DNA of 64,000 bases from Heyndrickxia sporothermodurans (GCA_018333075.1 BORH01000020.1:20606-84605), one strand, 5' to 3'; positions 43,783 to 53,888 are shown, counted from the first letter of the stretch. A program made the numbers and translations. Notes: generated by a model from the letters alone, not told the origin.

Positions 43783-43880
43783 TATTTTAACTATCAATCT
43801 TTACATTATCTTTATCTGATTTTGATATTCTAGACTTAACGAGATAATAAGTTTTGTAAGACAAGTTTAGGAGAGGGAAA

Positions 43881-44558
43881 ATGACGGAGACGATATTGAT
43901 TGTAGAAGATGAAGATATTTTGCGTGAAATTGTAAAGGATTATTTTATTAATGAAGGGTATGGAGTATTGGAGGCAATAGATGGAAAGCAAGCGTTAAAC
44001 TTATTTCAGCAACATGATGTACATTTAATTATTTTGGATATTATGCTGCCCGAAGTAGATGGATGGTCTGTTTGCAGACGAATACGTAAAACCTCAAATG
44101 TACCAATTATTATGCTGACGGCACGTATAGATGAAGATGACACATTACTTGGGTTTGAGCTAGGTGCCGATGACTATGTAACGAAACCGTATAGTCCTCC
44201 TATTCTGCTAGCAAGAGCAAAAAGGCTAATTGAAAGTAGATATCGAATGAAAGAACCAGCCGATCATTTTCTTAACAGTGATGGCATTGTTATTCATTAT
44301 CCATCTCGAAAGGTAAAGGTGGAAGGGGTAAAGATTAATTTAACACATACTGAATTTGAAATCCTATCTTATTTAATGCAAAATGAAGGGATTGTTATTT
44401 CGAGAGAGCAATTAATTACAAAAATATGGGGGTATGAATATGCTGGGGATGATCGAACCATTAACACGCATATTCGCAATCTAAGGAATAAATTAGGGAA
44501 GAAATCATCATCTATTATTACTGTTGTCCGAACAGGGTATAAATACGAGGCGCAATAA
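43881..44558 (+). CDS. OmpR/PhoB-family response regulator
   Basis: 225 residues. Receiver domain with acidic pair EDED near 9-12, phosphorylated Asp in LDIMLPEVDGW (near 53), Thr in MLTAR and Lys in VTKPYSPP; C-terminal winged-helix DNA-binding domain with FEILSYLMQNEGIVISREQL and DDRTINTHIRNLRNKLG. The kinase gene starts on its stop codon. Confidence 0.93.
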   Translation: MTETILIVEDEDILREIVKDYFINEGYGVLEAIDGKQALNLFQQHDVHLIILDIMLPEVDGWSVCRRIRKTSNVPIIMLTARIDEDDTLLGFELGADDYVTKPYSPPILLARAKRLIESRYRMKEPADHFLNSDGIVIHYPSRKVKVEGVKINLTHTEFEILSYLMQNEGIVISREQLITKIWGYEYAGDDRTINTHIRNLRNKLGKKSSSIITVVRTGYKYEAQ

Positions 44559-46429
44559 TGAGAATGGGGATTGTTTTTAAGTTATTTATCCTTACAACGT
44601 TTATATGTATGCTAATCTTGGCAACGATTTTTGTCGGACAAACCATCTTTTTTAAACAATATTATGCCCATCAAAAGGTGAAGGATCTTAAGCAGCATGT
44701 AAAATCCTTTGAATCGGAGTATACAAAGAACCAAGATAATCCTAAAGCATTGCAGACGCTTGAACAGGATTTCTATCGTAATCATAATACATGGATAACC
44801 GTATTAGACGAAAAAGGGTATATGAAAAATGTAGATAATTTTCATATAGAAGTTCAATTTGATCGCTCCCTAGATAAAACATTTTCTAGGAAGAAACTGA
44901 TGATCCCAATTTATTATTTAGTAGATATTGAAGATGTTTTGGATAAAAAGCCATTTCTTAAAAAGAAGATGCGTATTAGCATATACGGAATAAAGACAGA
45001 TTCTACCCTAGTTCCATATTTAATTGGTGAATTAGGAACCTTTGGTCCTCTCTTACGAAGTACACTTGGTGTGCTAGATCCTTCTGAAATAAAGATGGAG
45101 AGGACCACCTATTGGGAAAATAAAATTCTTGAAAAAAAGGTTGAGAACTATTTTCAAAAAGAAAAACTATCAAAAAAGCCGAGAGCAATTGCCGAAACAC
45201 CTATAGCAATGCAAAATGGAACAATTACAAATGTACAGTTCCCTAAATGGAATGAATCATCTAATATTATTTTTTCCAATCATTTATTTTTGGATAGGAT
45301 CAAGGAATTCCAGACCAGCCTATTACTTAATAAAAATCAAATGGACGACAATTCTTTGCAGATTCTTGATTATAAGCAAAATGATATTAAATATAAATTA
45401 TTAATCGACCCAATGAAAGATCAAGATGGAAAAACAATCTATATCATCTCTTTATCATCTTTACAGCCTGTGGATGAAGCTGTAAAAATGGTAAAAGACT
45501 ATTATGTATATATAATTATATTTGCATTACTTCTAATTTTTCTTGTTTCTTTCTACTATTCTAGAAAAATAGCTAGTCCATTATTAAAAATAAATCACAC
45601 AACGAGAAAAATGGCTAATTTAGATTTCTCAGAGAAAATTCTTATTACTTCTAAAGATGAGATTGGTGATTTATCACATAATATCAATCTTCTTTCAAAA
45701 ACCTTACATTCGCATATTGCTCAATTGCAAGAAGACATTGAAAAAGAGAAAAAATTAGAAAACACAAGGAAAGAATTTATTTCTGGTGTTTCTCATGAAT
45801 TAAAAACCCCTCTTAGTATTATGAAAAGCTGTATTTCGATTTTAAAGGATGGAGTCGCTAATCATAAAAAGGATTATTATTTTGAAGCAATGGAAAAAGA
45901 AGTGGATAAAATGGACCTTTTGATTGTAGATATGCTTGAGTTAGCCAAATTTGAGTCAGGGACATATAAAATGAATTATGATGTTTTTTATATCGATCAA
46001 GTTATTCTTCACATTTGTGATGGACTCTCTTTAGAAATAAAAGAAAAGCAGTTAAACTTGCGGAAACACTTATTACCAGTTCAAGTTCTAGCGAATCAGC
46101 ATCGGATTGAACAAGTCATTACAAATTTTATCACGAATGCAATAAGACACACCCCATATAAAGAAGAGATTATCCTTGAAGTAATTGATGGGAAAGATAT
46201 GGTTAAAATATGTGTGGAAAACAAAGGTGCACATATCCCAATTGGTCAACTAGATAAAATTTGGGACCGTTTTTATCGATTAGATAATGCTCGTAAACGA
46301 TCAAATGGTGGAACCGGATTAGGGCTTGCCATTTCCAAAAACATCTTAGAGCTTCATGGTGTGGAATATGGTGTAATAAATACAGATGATGGTGTTTTAT
46401 TTTACTTTTATTTAAATAAAGCTGATTAA
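44558..46429 (+). CDS. Sensor histidine kinase with large extracellular domain
   Basis: 623 residues: membrane segment 8-30, an extracellular sensor of about 285 residues without recognised fold, membrane segment near 318-338, HAMP, HisKA with GVSHELKTPLSIMKS, then HATPase with N-box VITNFITNAIRHT, G1-like region CVENKGAHI and G2 GGTGLGLAIS. Translationally coupled to the response regulator (TAATG overlap). Genes for an amidase before and a deacetylase after it suggest control of the cell wall. Confidence 0.93.
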   Translation: MRMGIVFKLFILTTFICMLILATIFVGQTIFFKQYYAHQKVKDLKQHVKSFESEYTKNQDNPKALQTLEQDFYRNHNTWITVLDEKGYMKNVDNFHIEVQFDRSLDKTFSRKKLMIPIYYLVDIEDVLDKKPFLKKKMRISIYGIKTDSTLVPYLIGELGTFGPLLRSTLGVLDPSEIKMERTTYWENKILEKKVENYFQKEKLSKKPRAIAETPIAMQNGTITNVQFPKWNESSNIIFSNHLFLDRIKEFQTSLLLNKNQMDDNSLQILDYKQNDIKYKLLIDPMKDQDGKTIYIISLSSLQPVDEAVKMVKDYYVYIIIFALLLIFLVSFYYSRKIASPLLKINHTTRKMANLDFSEKILITSKDEIGDLSHNINLLSKTLHSHIAQLQEDIEKEKKLENTRKEFISGVSHELKTPLSIMKSCISILKDGVANHKKDYYFEAMEKEVDKMDLLIVDMLELAKFESGTYKMNYDVFYIDQVILHICDGLSLEIKEKQLNLRKHLLPVQVLANQHRIEQVITNFITNAIRHTPYKEEIILEVIDGKDMVKICVENKGAHIPIGQLDKIWDRFYRLDNARKRSNGGTGLGLAISKNILELHGVEYGVINTDDGVLFYFYLNKAD

Positions 46430-46438
46430 TGAATAAAG

Positions 46439-46477
46439 ATCTATTGTTCGAGGTTGCACAGAACAATAGATTTTTTT
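46439..46477 (+). terminator. Terminator of the two-component operon
   Basis: Perfect 11-bp stem ATCTATTGTTC/GAACAATAGAT (46439-46449, 46461-46471) followed by TTTTTT. Confidence 0.9.
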
Positions 46478-46622
46478 GTTTTTCTCCTTGCATTGATCCT
46501 AAAAATATTAAATTAATGAAGAATTGTTTCATTCTTTAAGTTAATTCTATACCATCTTTATCCTATCTTTATTTCTTTTTATTAATCTATGTATAGTACA
46601 AAAAGAAAGGATCGATAAAGAA

Positions 46623-47459
46623 ATGAATGCATCAAGAGAGGGGCGTAAAACTAAAGATAGAAAGATTTCAACAAAGAAATTGATCATTGGATTAGGAATC
46701 AGTATTTTGTCTCTTATGATTATCTATTTTTTTATGGGAATATTACCTTCTACACCCGAAAAAGTAGTTGCTGAAAAAAGTAAAAAACAGGCAATTGTTA
46801 AGAAGAAAGATGAAATGCAAGAATATCCATCTAAGGAAAAGTCAAAAGGGAAAGTCGTATTTTTAACGTTTGATGATGGTCCTAGCGAACTGACAGGAAA
46901 ATTTTTAGATGTTCTAAAGGAACACAATATTAAAGCAACCTTTTTTATGCAAGGAAGTAATTTGCAAAAGTCAAATCTGCAAAAATATGTGAAACGAGCA
47001 ATATCAGAAGGACATTATATTGGTGCACATAGTATGACGCATGACTATAGTAAGCTTTATGAAAAAAAGAAATTCGTTCCTGAGATGAAAGAGACGCTTG
47101 CACTTATTCATGAAATAACAGGGACTTCACCACATTTAGTTCGTCCGCCATATGGATCAATGCCAGGACTAAAGAATAAAAAAATACGTAAACAAATTAT
47201 AAAGGAAGAACTAAAAATTTGGGATTGGACCATTGAATCAGAGGATTGGAGTCTTCCAAATAATCCAAAGCAGATTATTAAAAACATAAAAAAGCGAACA
47301 ACTATAGATACCGAGGTTGTTTTAATGCATGAAAAACCACAAACCTTAAAGGTGTTACCTAAAATTATTGCCTTTTTTCAAGAAAAAGGATATAAATTTG
47401 AGGTTTATCAAGATGATGCTCACTTTTCATGTAATTTCCTTAACGACAAAAATATGTAA
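46623..47459 (+). CDS. Polysaccharide (peptidoglycan) deacetylase, membrane-anchored
   Basis: 278 residues: cytoplasmic basic start, one membrane segment (22-42), then a NodB-homology domain. Motif 1 TFDDGPS (Asp-Asp), motif 2 GAHSMTHDY (H-S-x-x-H metal site), motif 3 RPPYG, motif 4 DWTIESEDW and motif 5 VVLMHE are all present, so it should be active, removing N-acetyl groups from peptidoglycan sugars. AAAGGA lies before the ATG; it has its own promoter region after the terminator. Confidence 0.9.
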   Translation: MNASREGRKTKDRKISTKKLIIGLGISILSLMIIYFFMGILPSTPEKVVAEKSKKQAIVKKKDEMQEYPSKEKSKGKVVFLTFDDGPSELTGKFLDVLKEHNIKATFFMQGSNLQKSNLQKYVKRAISEGHYIGAHSMTHDYSKLYEKKKFVPEMKETLALIHEITGTSPHLVRPPYGSMPGLKNKKIRKQIIKEELKIWDWTIESEDWSLPNNPKQIIKNIKKRTTIDTEVVLMHEKPQTLKVLPKIIAFFQEKGYKFEVYQDDAHFSCNFLNDKNM

Positions 47460-47462
47460 TAA

Positions 47463-47505
47463 GCATAAAGGATTTTAATTCTAGAATTATCTTTATGTTT
47501 ATTTT
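47463..47505. terminator. Terminator between convergent genes
   Basis: Arms CATAAAGGAT and ATTATCTTTATG around a short AATTCTAGAATT loop, T-rich on the plus side; overlaps the stop of the minus-strand gene. Confidence 0.55.
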
Positions 47506-48323
47506 CCGAACTGTTTTTGATATTTATGATTAAAATCGTTCACCCAGCTCATATCAATTGGACCATTTATAACTTTATAGTAGTTTCCCATAAGAATATG
47601 TATATAGTCTTTTTTTACGGTAACAATAGCAGGGATCAATGAAAAATGTGAGATCGTAAACTCAAATTTTTCTCCATCTTCGGCTTTTTGAAACTCTTCT
47701 TCTCGAACCCGTTTAACATGATATTGACTTAAAAATTTTATCAGTTGATTAGCTGGTCTTTTACTCTCAGTCCACCATTCATATGTTTGATTTTCAGATA
47801 TTTGATTTTTAGTGAAACCTAATAATGCATAATCACTAGGATGAAACTGAATGATGTCCGCTAAGCTTTTTTCACGATGCTCGTTCCAGTAGTTAAAAGA
47901 AAAAATGGTCAATAATGTAACGGAAGCTATTGAAACAAATCGTATGCTAATTCGTTTATAGATTTTTTTATGATTGTAGATAATGTTCCAGAAAAAAATA
48001 ATAGTTATAATCCAAAAAGAAAAAGTATTAAATCCGATGCCTGAGTTTGTATTTCCTCCAAGTAAGGTCATTATGACAATGAAAACAACAATATAATAAA
48101 ATAAATACAGGTCTTTATAAATAGATTTTTTAGTCATCGTCTGATTTTGTCGATTTAAGACAAGACAGGATAATACGCCTGCTATAAAAATCCAATTGAT
48201 ATATTTGATAGGTATAAAATGAAATATTTCTATATCAGGAAAATAATCGTAAACGAGTAAAAGGGTAAGTGATAGAAGCAGTAAAACATTTAGCCATATG
48301 TTTAATCTTCTCTTACTTTTCAA
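47499..48323 (-). CDS. Unrecognised membrane protein with C-terminal soluble domain
   Basis: 274 residues: five hydrophobic segments in the first ~145, then a ~125-residue soluble domain with charged and aromatic residues (YEWWTESKRPANQLIKFL, HVKRVREEEF). TTG start with GGAGG 8 bp upstream, lying inside the end of the preceding gene (11-bp overlap). Probably co-translated with the YhhN homologue. Function unknown. Confidence 0.65.
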   Translation of the reverse strand: MKSKRRLNIWLNVLLLLSLTLLLVYDYFPDIEIFHFIPIKYINWIFIAGVLSCLVLNRQNQTMTKKSIYKDLYLFYYIVVFIVIMTLLGGNTNSGIGFNTFSFWIITIIFFWNIIYNHKKIYKRISIRFVSIASVTLLTIFSFNYWNEHREKSLADIIQFHPSDYALLGFTKNQISENQTYEWWTESKRPANQLIKFLSQYHVKRVREEEFQKAEDGEKFEFTISHFSLIPAIVTVKKDYIHILMGNYYKVINGPIDMSWVNDFNHKYQKQFGK

Positions 48324-48987
48324 CGACGTTACCTCCGGAAAAAGTTAAACTATTATTTGAAACAATGGTTTGAATGCTATGTGCGATAAGAAACTGAGCA
48401 CTATAATATGTGGTCATTATAAGAATATTTGAATAGGGAATCGTTGATACAAACATATTCCAGGATAATATTGAGTCAGAAATGACAAATAAAAGACTGC
48501 CGATGCTAGCCCATTTGTTCTTTGTCATTATTGCTGACCAAGCCATTAACGAAATGACAATAATATAAATAAGAACCGGGATAATCAATGCATCGTTATG
48601 ATGACTAATTAAAGCAGAAATTAGCTTCTTCCCTATAAAAAAAGCGTAGACGGCCATTGGAATAATGGTCAAGAAACGAATCAAGGAAAAACTCCATCTA
48701 TGAAAAAATGCTGTCATATAAAAGAGATGACCAATGAGAAAGGCAGATAAACCAATGACAAACCAATGAAGCAGTCCATCTCCAAGCATACAGAAAAATA
48801 AACCGCACATAATTAGCCAATGTGCTCTTGATCGCTGTGGAGGAAGTCGCAAAATGGAATAGCAGATCATTAGCCACATCGGGATCAGCTTGAATAAAAT
48901 CTTGAGTGGTACTGGATCAGCAGGAATGAAAAAAATATAAAGCACACCCATGACTAGGATTAAAATTGGTAACCAATAATTTTTCAA
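48313..48987 (-). CDS. YhhN/TMEM86-family membrane protein (lysoplasmalogenase-like)
   Basis: 224 residues with about eight hydrophobic segments. The family's conserved acidic positions are recognisable in FKLIPMWLMI, FFCMLGDGLLHW and SLLFVISDSILSW. Eukaryotic and some bacterial members hydrolyse the vinyl-ether bond of lysoplasmalogens; the bacterial substrate here is unknown. First of a two-gene minus-strand operon. Confidence 0.75.
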   Translation of the reverse strand: MKNYWLPILILVMGVLYIFFIPADPVPLKILFKLIPMWLMICYSILRLPPQRSRAHWLIMCGLFFCMLGDGLLHWFVIGLSAFLIGHLFYMTAFFHRWSFSLIRFLTIIPMAVYAFFIGKKLISALISHHNDALIIPVLIYIIVISLMAWSAIMTKNKWASIGSLLFVISDSILSWNMFVSTIPYSNILIMTTYYSAQFLIAHSIQTIVSNNSLTFSGGNVVEK

Positions 48988-49179
48988 ACAAATCCCACCC
49001 TCTGTATTTTTTCAGATAATTCTAAAATTAATCATACCAAAAACCTTCACTCTTCAACAAGAAAAAAATGGTGATTGTATCAATTTAAAGGTATATTGAA
49101 TACGATTAAAATACAATGATAAGCATAGGTTCATAACAAGATGTAAATAAAATAATGCTAAAAAAATTTATTTTATGAG

Positions 49180-49209
49180 TTGACAAAAAACATCATAACA
49201 ATATATAAT
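49180..49209 (+). promoter_or_regulatory. Sigma-A promoter of the aromatic operon
   Basis: TTGACA (49180-49185), 18-bp spacer, TATAAT (49204-49209). Transcription from here would pass through about 1.25 kb of leader before the first gene. The remaining part of 48988-49179 shows no gene. Confidence 0.75.
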
Positions 49210-49244
49210 TCAAAACAATAAATATTCGTTAAAATAGGATTCAG

Positions 49245-49495
49245 CTATGAAAGGTAACAAGTAGTGTATTATCTCCCTGTAATAGAGAGCTGATGGTTGG
49301 TGAAAATCAGTACAAAGATAAGCATGAATTACAATCCTGGAGCTTCTTTTTCGTAATAAAGAGATGTCTTTATGAAGGGAAAGACGGTCATACGATCGTT
49401 AACAACGTTAAGAGGTGAACGAAATTTGTTCACAACTAGGGTGGTACCGCGAGAAATTCGTCCCTACTGGAAACCAGTAGGGACTTTTTGTTTAT
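49245..49495 (+). promoter_or_regulatory. T-box leader 1 of 4 (tyrosine, UAC specifier)
   Basis: T-box core AGGGTGGTACCGCG at 49438-49451; candidate specifier TAC at 49330-49332 in the Stem I context ATGAATTACAATCC; terminator GTCCCTACTGG/CCAGTAGGGAC plus T5 at 49460-49489. Uncharged tRNA-Tyr should favour the antiterminator. This copy differs from the others in its first 70 bp. Confidence 0.93.
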
Positions 49496-49515
49496 AAAAA
49501 TGAATAAGCTTACTA

Positions 49516-49767
49516 GCATTGAAAGGAAACAAGTAATGTTTTATCTCCCTGTTCAAGAGAGCTGATAGTCGGTGAAAATCAGTACAAAGATAAGCATGAA
49601 TTACAATCCTGGAGCTTCTTTTTCGTAATAAAGAGATGTCTTTATGAAGGAAAAGACGGTCATACGATCGTTAACAACGTTAAGAGGTGAACGAAATTTG
49701 TTCACAACTAGGGTGGTACCGCGAGAAATTCGTCCCTACTGGAAAACCAGTAGGGACTTTTTGTTTA
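49516..49767 (+). promoter_or_regulatory. T-box leader 2 of 4 (tyrosine, UAC specifier)
   Basis: Core at 49710-49723, specifier TAC at 49602-49604, terminator ending about 49762. Offset from copy 1 is 272 bp. Nearly identical in sequence to copies 1 and 3. Confidence 0.93.
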
Positions 49768-49787
49768 TAAAAATGAATAAGCTTACT

Positions 49788-50040
49788 AGCATTGAAAGGA
49801 AACAAGTAATGTTTTATCTCCCTGTTCAAGAGAGCTGATGGTCGGTGAAAATCAGTACAAAGATAAGCATGAATTACAATCCTGGAGCTTCTTTTTCGTA
49901 ATAAAGAGATGTCTTTATGAAGGAAAAGACGGTCATACGATCGTTAACAACGTTAAGAGGTGAACGAAATTTGTTCACAACTAGGGTGGTACCGCGAGAA
50001 ATTCGTCCCTACTGGAAAAACAGTAGGGACTTTTTGTTTA
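49788..50040 (+). promoter_or_regulatory. T-box leader 3 of 4 (tyrosine, UAC specifier)
   Basis: Core at 49983-49996, specifier TAC at 49875-49877, terminator (CTACTGG..CAGTAGGGAC, one base changed in the loop side) ending about 50035. Offset from copy 2 is 273 bp. Confidence 0.93.
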
Positions 50041-50061
50041 TAAAAATGAATAAGATTAATA

Positions 50062-50310
50062 GCATTGAAAGGAAACGAGTAGTGTTTTATCTCCCTGTTC
50101 AAGAGAGCTGATGGTCGGTGAAAATCAGTACAAAGATAAGCATGAATTACAATCCTGGAGTTTCTTTTTCGTAATAAAGAAATGTCTTTATGTAGGGAAA
50201 GACGGTCATACGATCGTTAACAAGGTCAAGAGGTGAACAAAATTTGTTCACAATTAGGGTGGTACCGCGAGAAATTCGTCCCTACTGGAAAACCAGTAGG
50301 GGCTTTTTTA
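50062..50310 (+). promoter_or_regulatory. T-box leader 4 of 4 (tyrosine, UAC specifier)
   Basis: Core at 50256-50269, specifier TAC at 50148-50150, terminator with CCAGTAGGGGC and seven T ending about 50309. It carries the most substitutions relative to copies 2 and 3. It is the last checkpoint before the DAHP synthase gene, 164 bp further on. Confidence 0.93.
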
Positions 50311-50473
50311 TTTACTTTAAAGATCAAAAATACAGTATCAGAGCTTTTCATTTAAGGAGGTGATGGATGCTCATATAGCACTTGGATTGGATATTTTGAA
50401 TTTCTAATTATAACTATATGTTCCCATATTATGAGGTTTAAAAACTTAAAATAAAATCTTAGGAGGATTAACA

Positions 50474-51574
50474 ATGAAAACAAATGAATTAACCCAATTA
50501 CGAAACAAAATAGATGAAATAAACTTGGAAATTTTAAAACTGCTAAATGAAAGAGCTGAAGTTGCAATAGAAATTGGCAAACAAAAGAAAAAACAAGGCC
50601 TAAGCAGATTTGATCCAGTTCGTGAACGACAAGCGTTGGATTTAATTATGCAACACCATCAAGGTCCATTTGAAACATCAACTATACAACATATTTTTAA
50701 AGAAATTTTTAAAGCAAGTTTAGAGCTTCAGGAAGACGACCATCGTAAAGTGTTGCTTGTATCAAGAAAGGCTCAATCAAACAATACAATTGTGGATATC
50801 AATGGAGAAACATTTGGTGATGGAAAACAGAGATTTATTATGGGACCATGTGCAGTTGAAAGCTATGATCAAGTGAAATCGGTGGCAATTGCCATGAAAA
50901 AACAAGGGTTAACGATGATGCGTGGAGGAGCATTTAAGCCAAGAACATCTCCGTATGATTTTCAAGGTTTAGGAGTAGAAGGTTTGCGCATTTTGAGAGA
51001 AGTAGGGAATGAGTTTGGATTATCGATCATAAGTGAAATCGTAACCCCTAATGATGTAGAGGCTGCGTTGGATTATGTTGATGTGATCCAAGTAGGTGCC
51101 CGTAATATGCAAAACTTTGAATTACTTAAAACAGTTGGGAGAGTAAATAAACCAATTTTATTAAAACGGGGACTTTCAGCAACGATTGAGGAATTTATTC
51201 ACGCTGCAGAATACATCATGTCTCAAGGAAATGACCAAATTATCCTTTGTGAACGGGGAATTAGAACATATGAAAAGGCTACAAGAAATACATTAGATAT
51301 TTCAGCAGTGCCAATTTTGAAAAACGAGACTCATTTACCAGTTATTGTTGATGTGACACATTCAACTGGAAGAAGAGATTTACTGCTTCCTACTGCGAAA
51401 GCAGCAATGGCAATTGGTGCAGATGCAATTATGGCAGAGGTTCATCCAGATCCGGCGGTTGCTCTTTCTGATTCAGCACAACAAATGAATATTCCTCAAT
51501 TTAATGAATTTATGGCTGAATTAAAAGAGTTAGGTGAAAAATTAGCCGGAAAAACGGAAATAGGGATTTTCTAA
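50474..51574 (+). CDS. aroG: Bifunctional DAHP synthase/chorismate mutase
   Basis: First step of the shikimate pathway (PEP + erythrose-4-phosphate to DAHP), here with an N-terminal chorismate mutase domain (1-90: [23 protein letters not shown]...) and the type I-beta DAHP synthase barrel after it ([59 protein letters not shown]). This is the fusion called AroA in B. subtilis nomenclature. 366 residues, AGGAGG before the ATG. First gene behind the four T-boxes. Confidence 0.95.
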   Translation: MKTNELTQLRNKIDEINLEILKLLNERAEVAIEIGKQKKKQGLSRFDPVRERQALDLIMQHHQGPFETSTIQHIFKEIFKASLELQEDDHRKVLLVSRKAQSNNTIVDINGETFGDGKQRFIMGPCAVESYDQVKSVAIAMKKQGLTMMRGGAFKPRTSPYDFQGLGVEGLRILREVGNEFGLSIISEIVTPNDVEAALDYVDVIQVGARNMQNFELLKTVGRVNKPILLKRGLSATIEEFIHAAEYIMSQGNDQIILCERGIRTYEKATRNTLDISAVPILKNETHLPVIVDVTHSTGRRDLLLPTAKAAMAIGADAIMAEVHPDPAVALSDSAQQMNIPQFNEFMAELKELGEKLAGKTEIGIF

Positions 51575-51637
51575 GAAATAAGTTCAATCCTGCTGATAAT
51601 CTTTCGGCAGGATTCTAAAAAAGATGGAGGATATGAA

Positions 51638-52807
51638 ATGAGATATTTAACAGCTGGAGAGTCGCATGGTCCAAAGCTTATAACCATTATAGAAGGTTTG
51701 CCATCGGGCTTGCCTATAGCAAGTTCTGATATTAATCAAGAATTATCACGCAGGCAGCAGGGGTATGGGCGTGGGCGGAGAATGCAAATTGAAAAGGATA
51801 CAGTTAGTATCGCTAGTGGTGTTCGTCATGGATTCACATTAGGTTCCCCTGTATCACTTATTGTAGAAAATAATGATTGGAAGCATTGGAAAACAATCAT
51901 GGGGATTGAGCCGCTGGGTGAAAGTGATATAGAAGTGAAACGTAAAGTGACAAGACCAAGACCAGGGCATGCAGATTTAGTTGGTGGAATAAAGTACGGT
52001 CATAGAGATATGAGAAACGTTCTTGAGCGTTCTTCTGCAAGAGAAACCACTGTTAGAGTTGCTGCAGGTGCGGTTGCAAAAAAACTACTATCCCTATTAG
52101 GCATCCGAATAGCTTCCCATGTTATTGAAATTGGCGGTGTAAAGGCTGCTCCCCCTAGTTTTCAGGATCTTAGTGAGCTTCAGCTTATAACGGATAAATC
52201 TCCTGTCCGTTGTTTTGATGAGAGGGCGGGAACCCAAATGATGGAAGCCATTGATTTGGCTAAACAAAACGGGGATTCCATTGGCGGGATTGTTGAAGTG
52301 ATTGTAGAAGGAATGCCTATGGGAGTTGGAAGCTATGTACATTATGATCATAAGCTTGATGCGAAACTTGCGAGAGCTATGATAAGTATTAATGCATTTA
52401 AAGGTGTTGAATTTGGACTGGGCTTCGAAATGGCGAGAAAACGTGGAAGTGAAGTCCATGATGAAATTAGGTGGAGCGAGGAGAATGGATATCAACGAAA
52501 AACCAATCGATTAGGCGGACTTGAAGGTGGAATGTCAACTGGGGAACCGATCGTTATTAGAGGTGTAATGAAGCCAATCCCAACATTATATAAACCTTTA
52601 GGTAGTGTAGACATTGAAACAAAAGAGCCATTTTTTGCAAGTATCGAAAGGTCAGATAGCTGTGCAGTTCCCGCTGCCTGTGTTGTTGCAGAAGCGGTTA
52701 TTGCTTGGGAATTAGCTGCAGCTATTACTGAACAATTTAATAGTGACCGCTTCGAGGTGTTGAAGCAATCAGTTGATGAACATAGAAGCTATTCAAAAGG
52801 ATTTTAA
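51638..52807 (+). CDS. aroC: Chorismate synthase
   Basis: Converts EPSP to chorismate with reduced FMN; cytosolic tetramer. 389 residues with signatures GESHGPKL at the N-terminus, [43 protein letters not shown] and GGMSTGEPI. Also called aroF in B. subtilis. GGAGG precedes the ATG; 63 bp after the DAHP synthase gene. Confidence 0.97.
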   Translation: MRYLTAGESHGPKLITIIEGLPSGLPIASSDINQELSRRQQGYGRGRRMQIEKDTVSIASGVRHGFTLGSPVSLIVENNDWKHWKTIMGIEPLGESDIEVKRKVTRPRPGHADLVGGIKYGHRDMRNVLERSSARETTVRVAAGAVAKKLLSLLGIRIASHVIEIGGVKAAPPSFQDLSELQLITDKSPVRCFDERAGTQMMEAIDLAKQNGDSIGGIVEVIVEGMPMGVGSYVHYDHKLDAKLARAMISINAFKGVEFGLGFEMARKRGSEVHDEIRWSEENGYQRKTNRLGGLEGGMSTGEPIVIRGVMKPIPTLYKPLGSVDIETKEPFFASIERSDSCAVPAACVVAEAVIAWELAAAITEQFNSDRFEVLKQSVDEHRSYSKGF

Positions 52808-52808
52808 A

Positions 52809-53870
52809 ATGGATACAATCAAAATTTCAACGAGGTCTAAAAACTACAATGTTTATTTAGGTGAGAACATTTTAAGTGAATTAGAAGATTTGCCCAACTA
52901 TTCTAAACTACTAATTATTACGAATGAGGATCTTAAGGAATTGCACTTAAATACTCTTAAAAGACATCTCCCAAATATTGAAACGCATATTTACATCTCC
53001 CCAAATGGTGAAAATGCAAAAACGTTGGAAGTATATAACGATTGTATTTCTTTTGCTATAGACAGAGGAATCGATCGAAAATCAATGATATTAGCGTTTG
53101 GAGGAGGATCAATTGGAGATTTAGCAGGATTTGTTGCAGCAACATATATGAGGGGCTTGCCCTTTATCCAAATTCCAACTACGATCCTTGCTCATGATAG
53201 CGCAGTGGGAGGAAAAGTAGCTATTAACCATCCACTAGGAAAAAATATGGTTGGTGCTTTTTATCAACCTGAACAGGTCATTTTCGATACTCAGTTTCTA
53301 TCCACCTTATCAGATAGAGAAATAAGAAGTGGGTTCGCGGAAGTGGTTAAGCATTTATTAATAGCTGATCCTCATTTTTTACAAAAAATAATGACTGAAA
53401 TCAGATCACTCGACGATTTAACAAATAAAATTCAGAGGTTTTTAAAGAGAGGCATTGAAATAAAGGCGAATATCGTAAGTAGGGATGAAAGGGAAAATGA
53501 TATTCGAGCATATTTAAATTTTGGCCATACGCTAGGTCATGCATTAGAAGTCGATTTAGGCTATGGAAATTTACCACATGGAGAAGCGGTCATGATCGGA
53601 GTAATTTATGCTCTACATTTGAGTAAGCATATCCATCATTTAGAAATGCCTTACGAGAAGTTTATTCTTTGGATAGAGAGCTTAGGCTATAAATGGAGAA
53701 TCCCTAAAAATATTCAGTTCGATTCCATTTTTGAACGGATGAAGAAAGATAAGAAGTCTTCGGGTCATACCCCTGTATTTGTTTTATTGAAGGAATTAGG
53801 GAAACCAGTTGTTCAAAAGGTAGATCAGCAATTATTACGTGAAAGTTTTTACTTAATACAGGAAAGCTAA
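52809..53870 (+). CDS. aroB: 3-dehydroquinate synthase
   Basis: NAD- and metal-dependent ring closure of DAHP. Motifs: AFGGGSIGDLAGFVAATYMRG, PTTILAHDSAVGGKVAINHP, KNMVGAFYQP and NFGHTLGHALE with metal-binding His. ATG 52809 starts 1 bp after the aroC stop and follows AAAGGA; the frame reaches back to 52773, inside aroC, without support. About 353 residues. Confidence 0.95.
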   Translation: MDTIKISTRSKNYNVYLGENILSELEDLPNYSKLLIITNEDLKELHLNTLKRHLPNIETHIYISPNGENAKTLEVYNDCISFAIDRGIDRKSMILAFGGGSIGDLAGFVAATYMRGLPFIQIPTTILAHDSAVGGKVAINHPLGKNMVGAFYQPEQVIFDTQFLSTLSDREIRSGFAEVVKHLLIADPHFLQKIMTEIRSLDDLTNKIQRFLKRGIEIKANIVSRDERENDIRAYLNFGHTLGHALEVDLGYGNLPHGEAVMIGVIYALHLSKHIHHLEMPYEKFILWIESLGYKWRIPKNIQFDSIFERMKKDKKSSGHTPVFVLLKELGKPVVQKVDQQLLRESFYLIQES

Positions 53871-53888
53871 GCAAAGGAGTATTGAAAA

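Noticed and set aside
49644-50111. Two 64-codon frames starting MKEKTVIRSLTTLRGERN at 49644 and 49917
   Set aside because: They are identical-looking because they lie inside T-box copies 2 and 3; they overlap core and terminator elements and have no ribosome site.
49245-50310. Array-like periodic repeats, considered as CRISPR or satellite DNA
   Set aside because: The 272-273 bp period with conserved T-box core and terminators fits riboswitch duplication; spacers are not unique and no cas genes are near.
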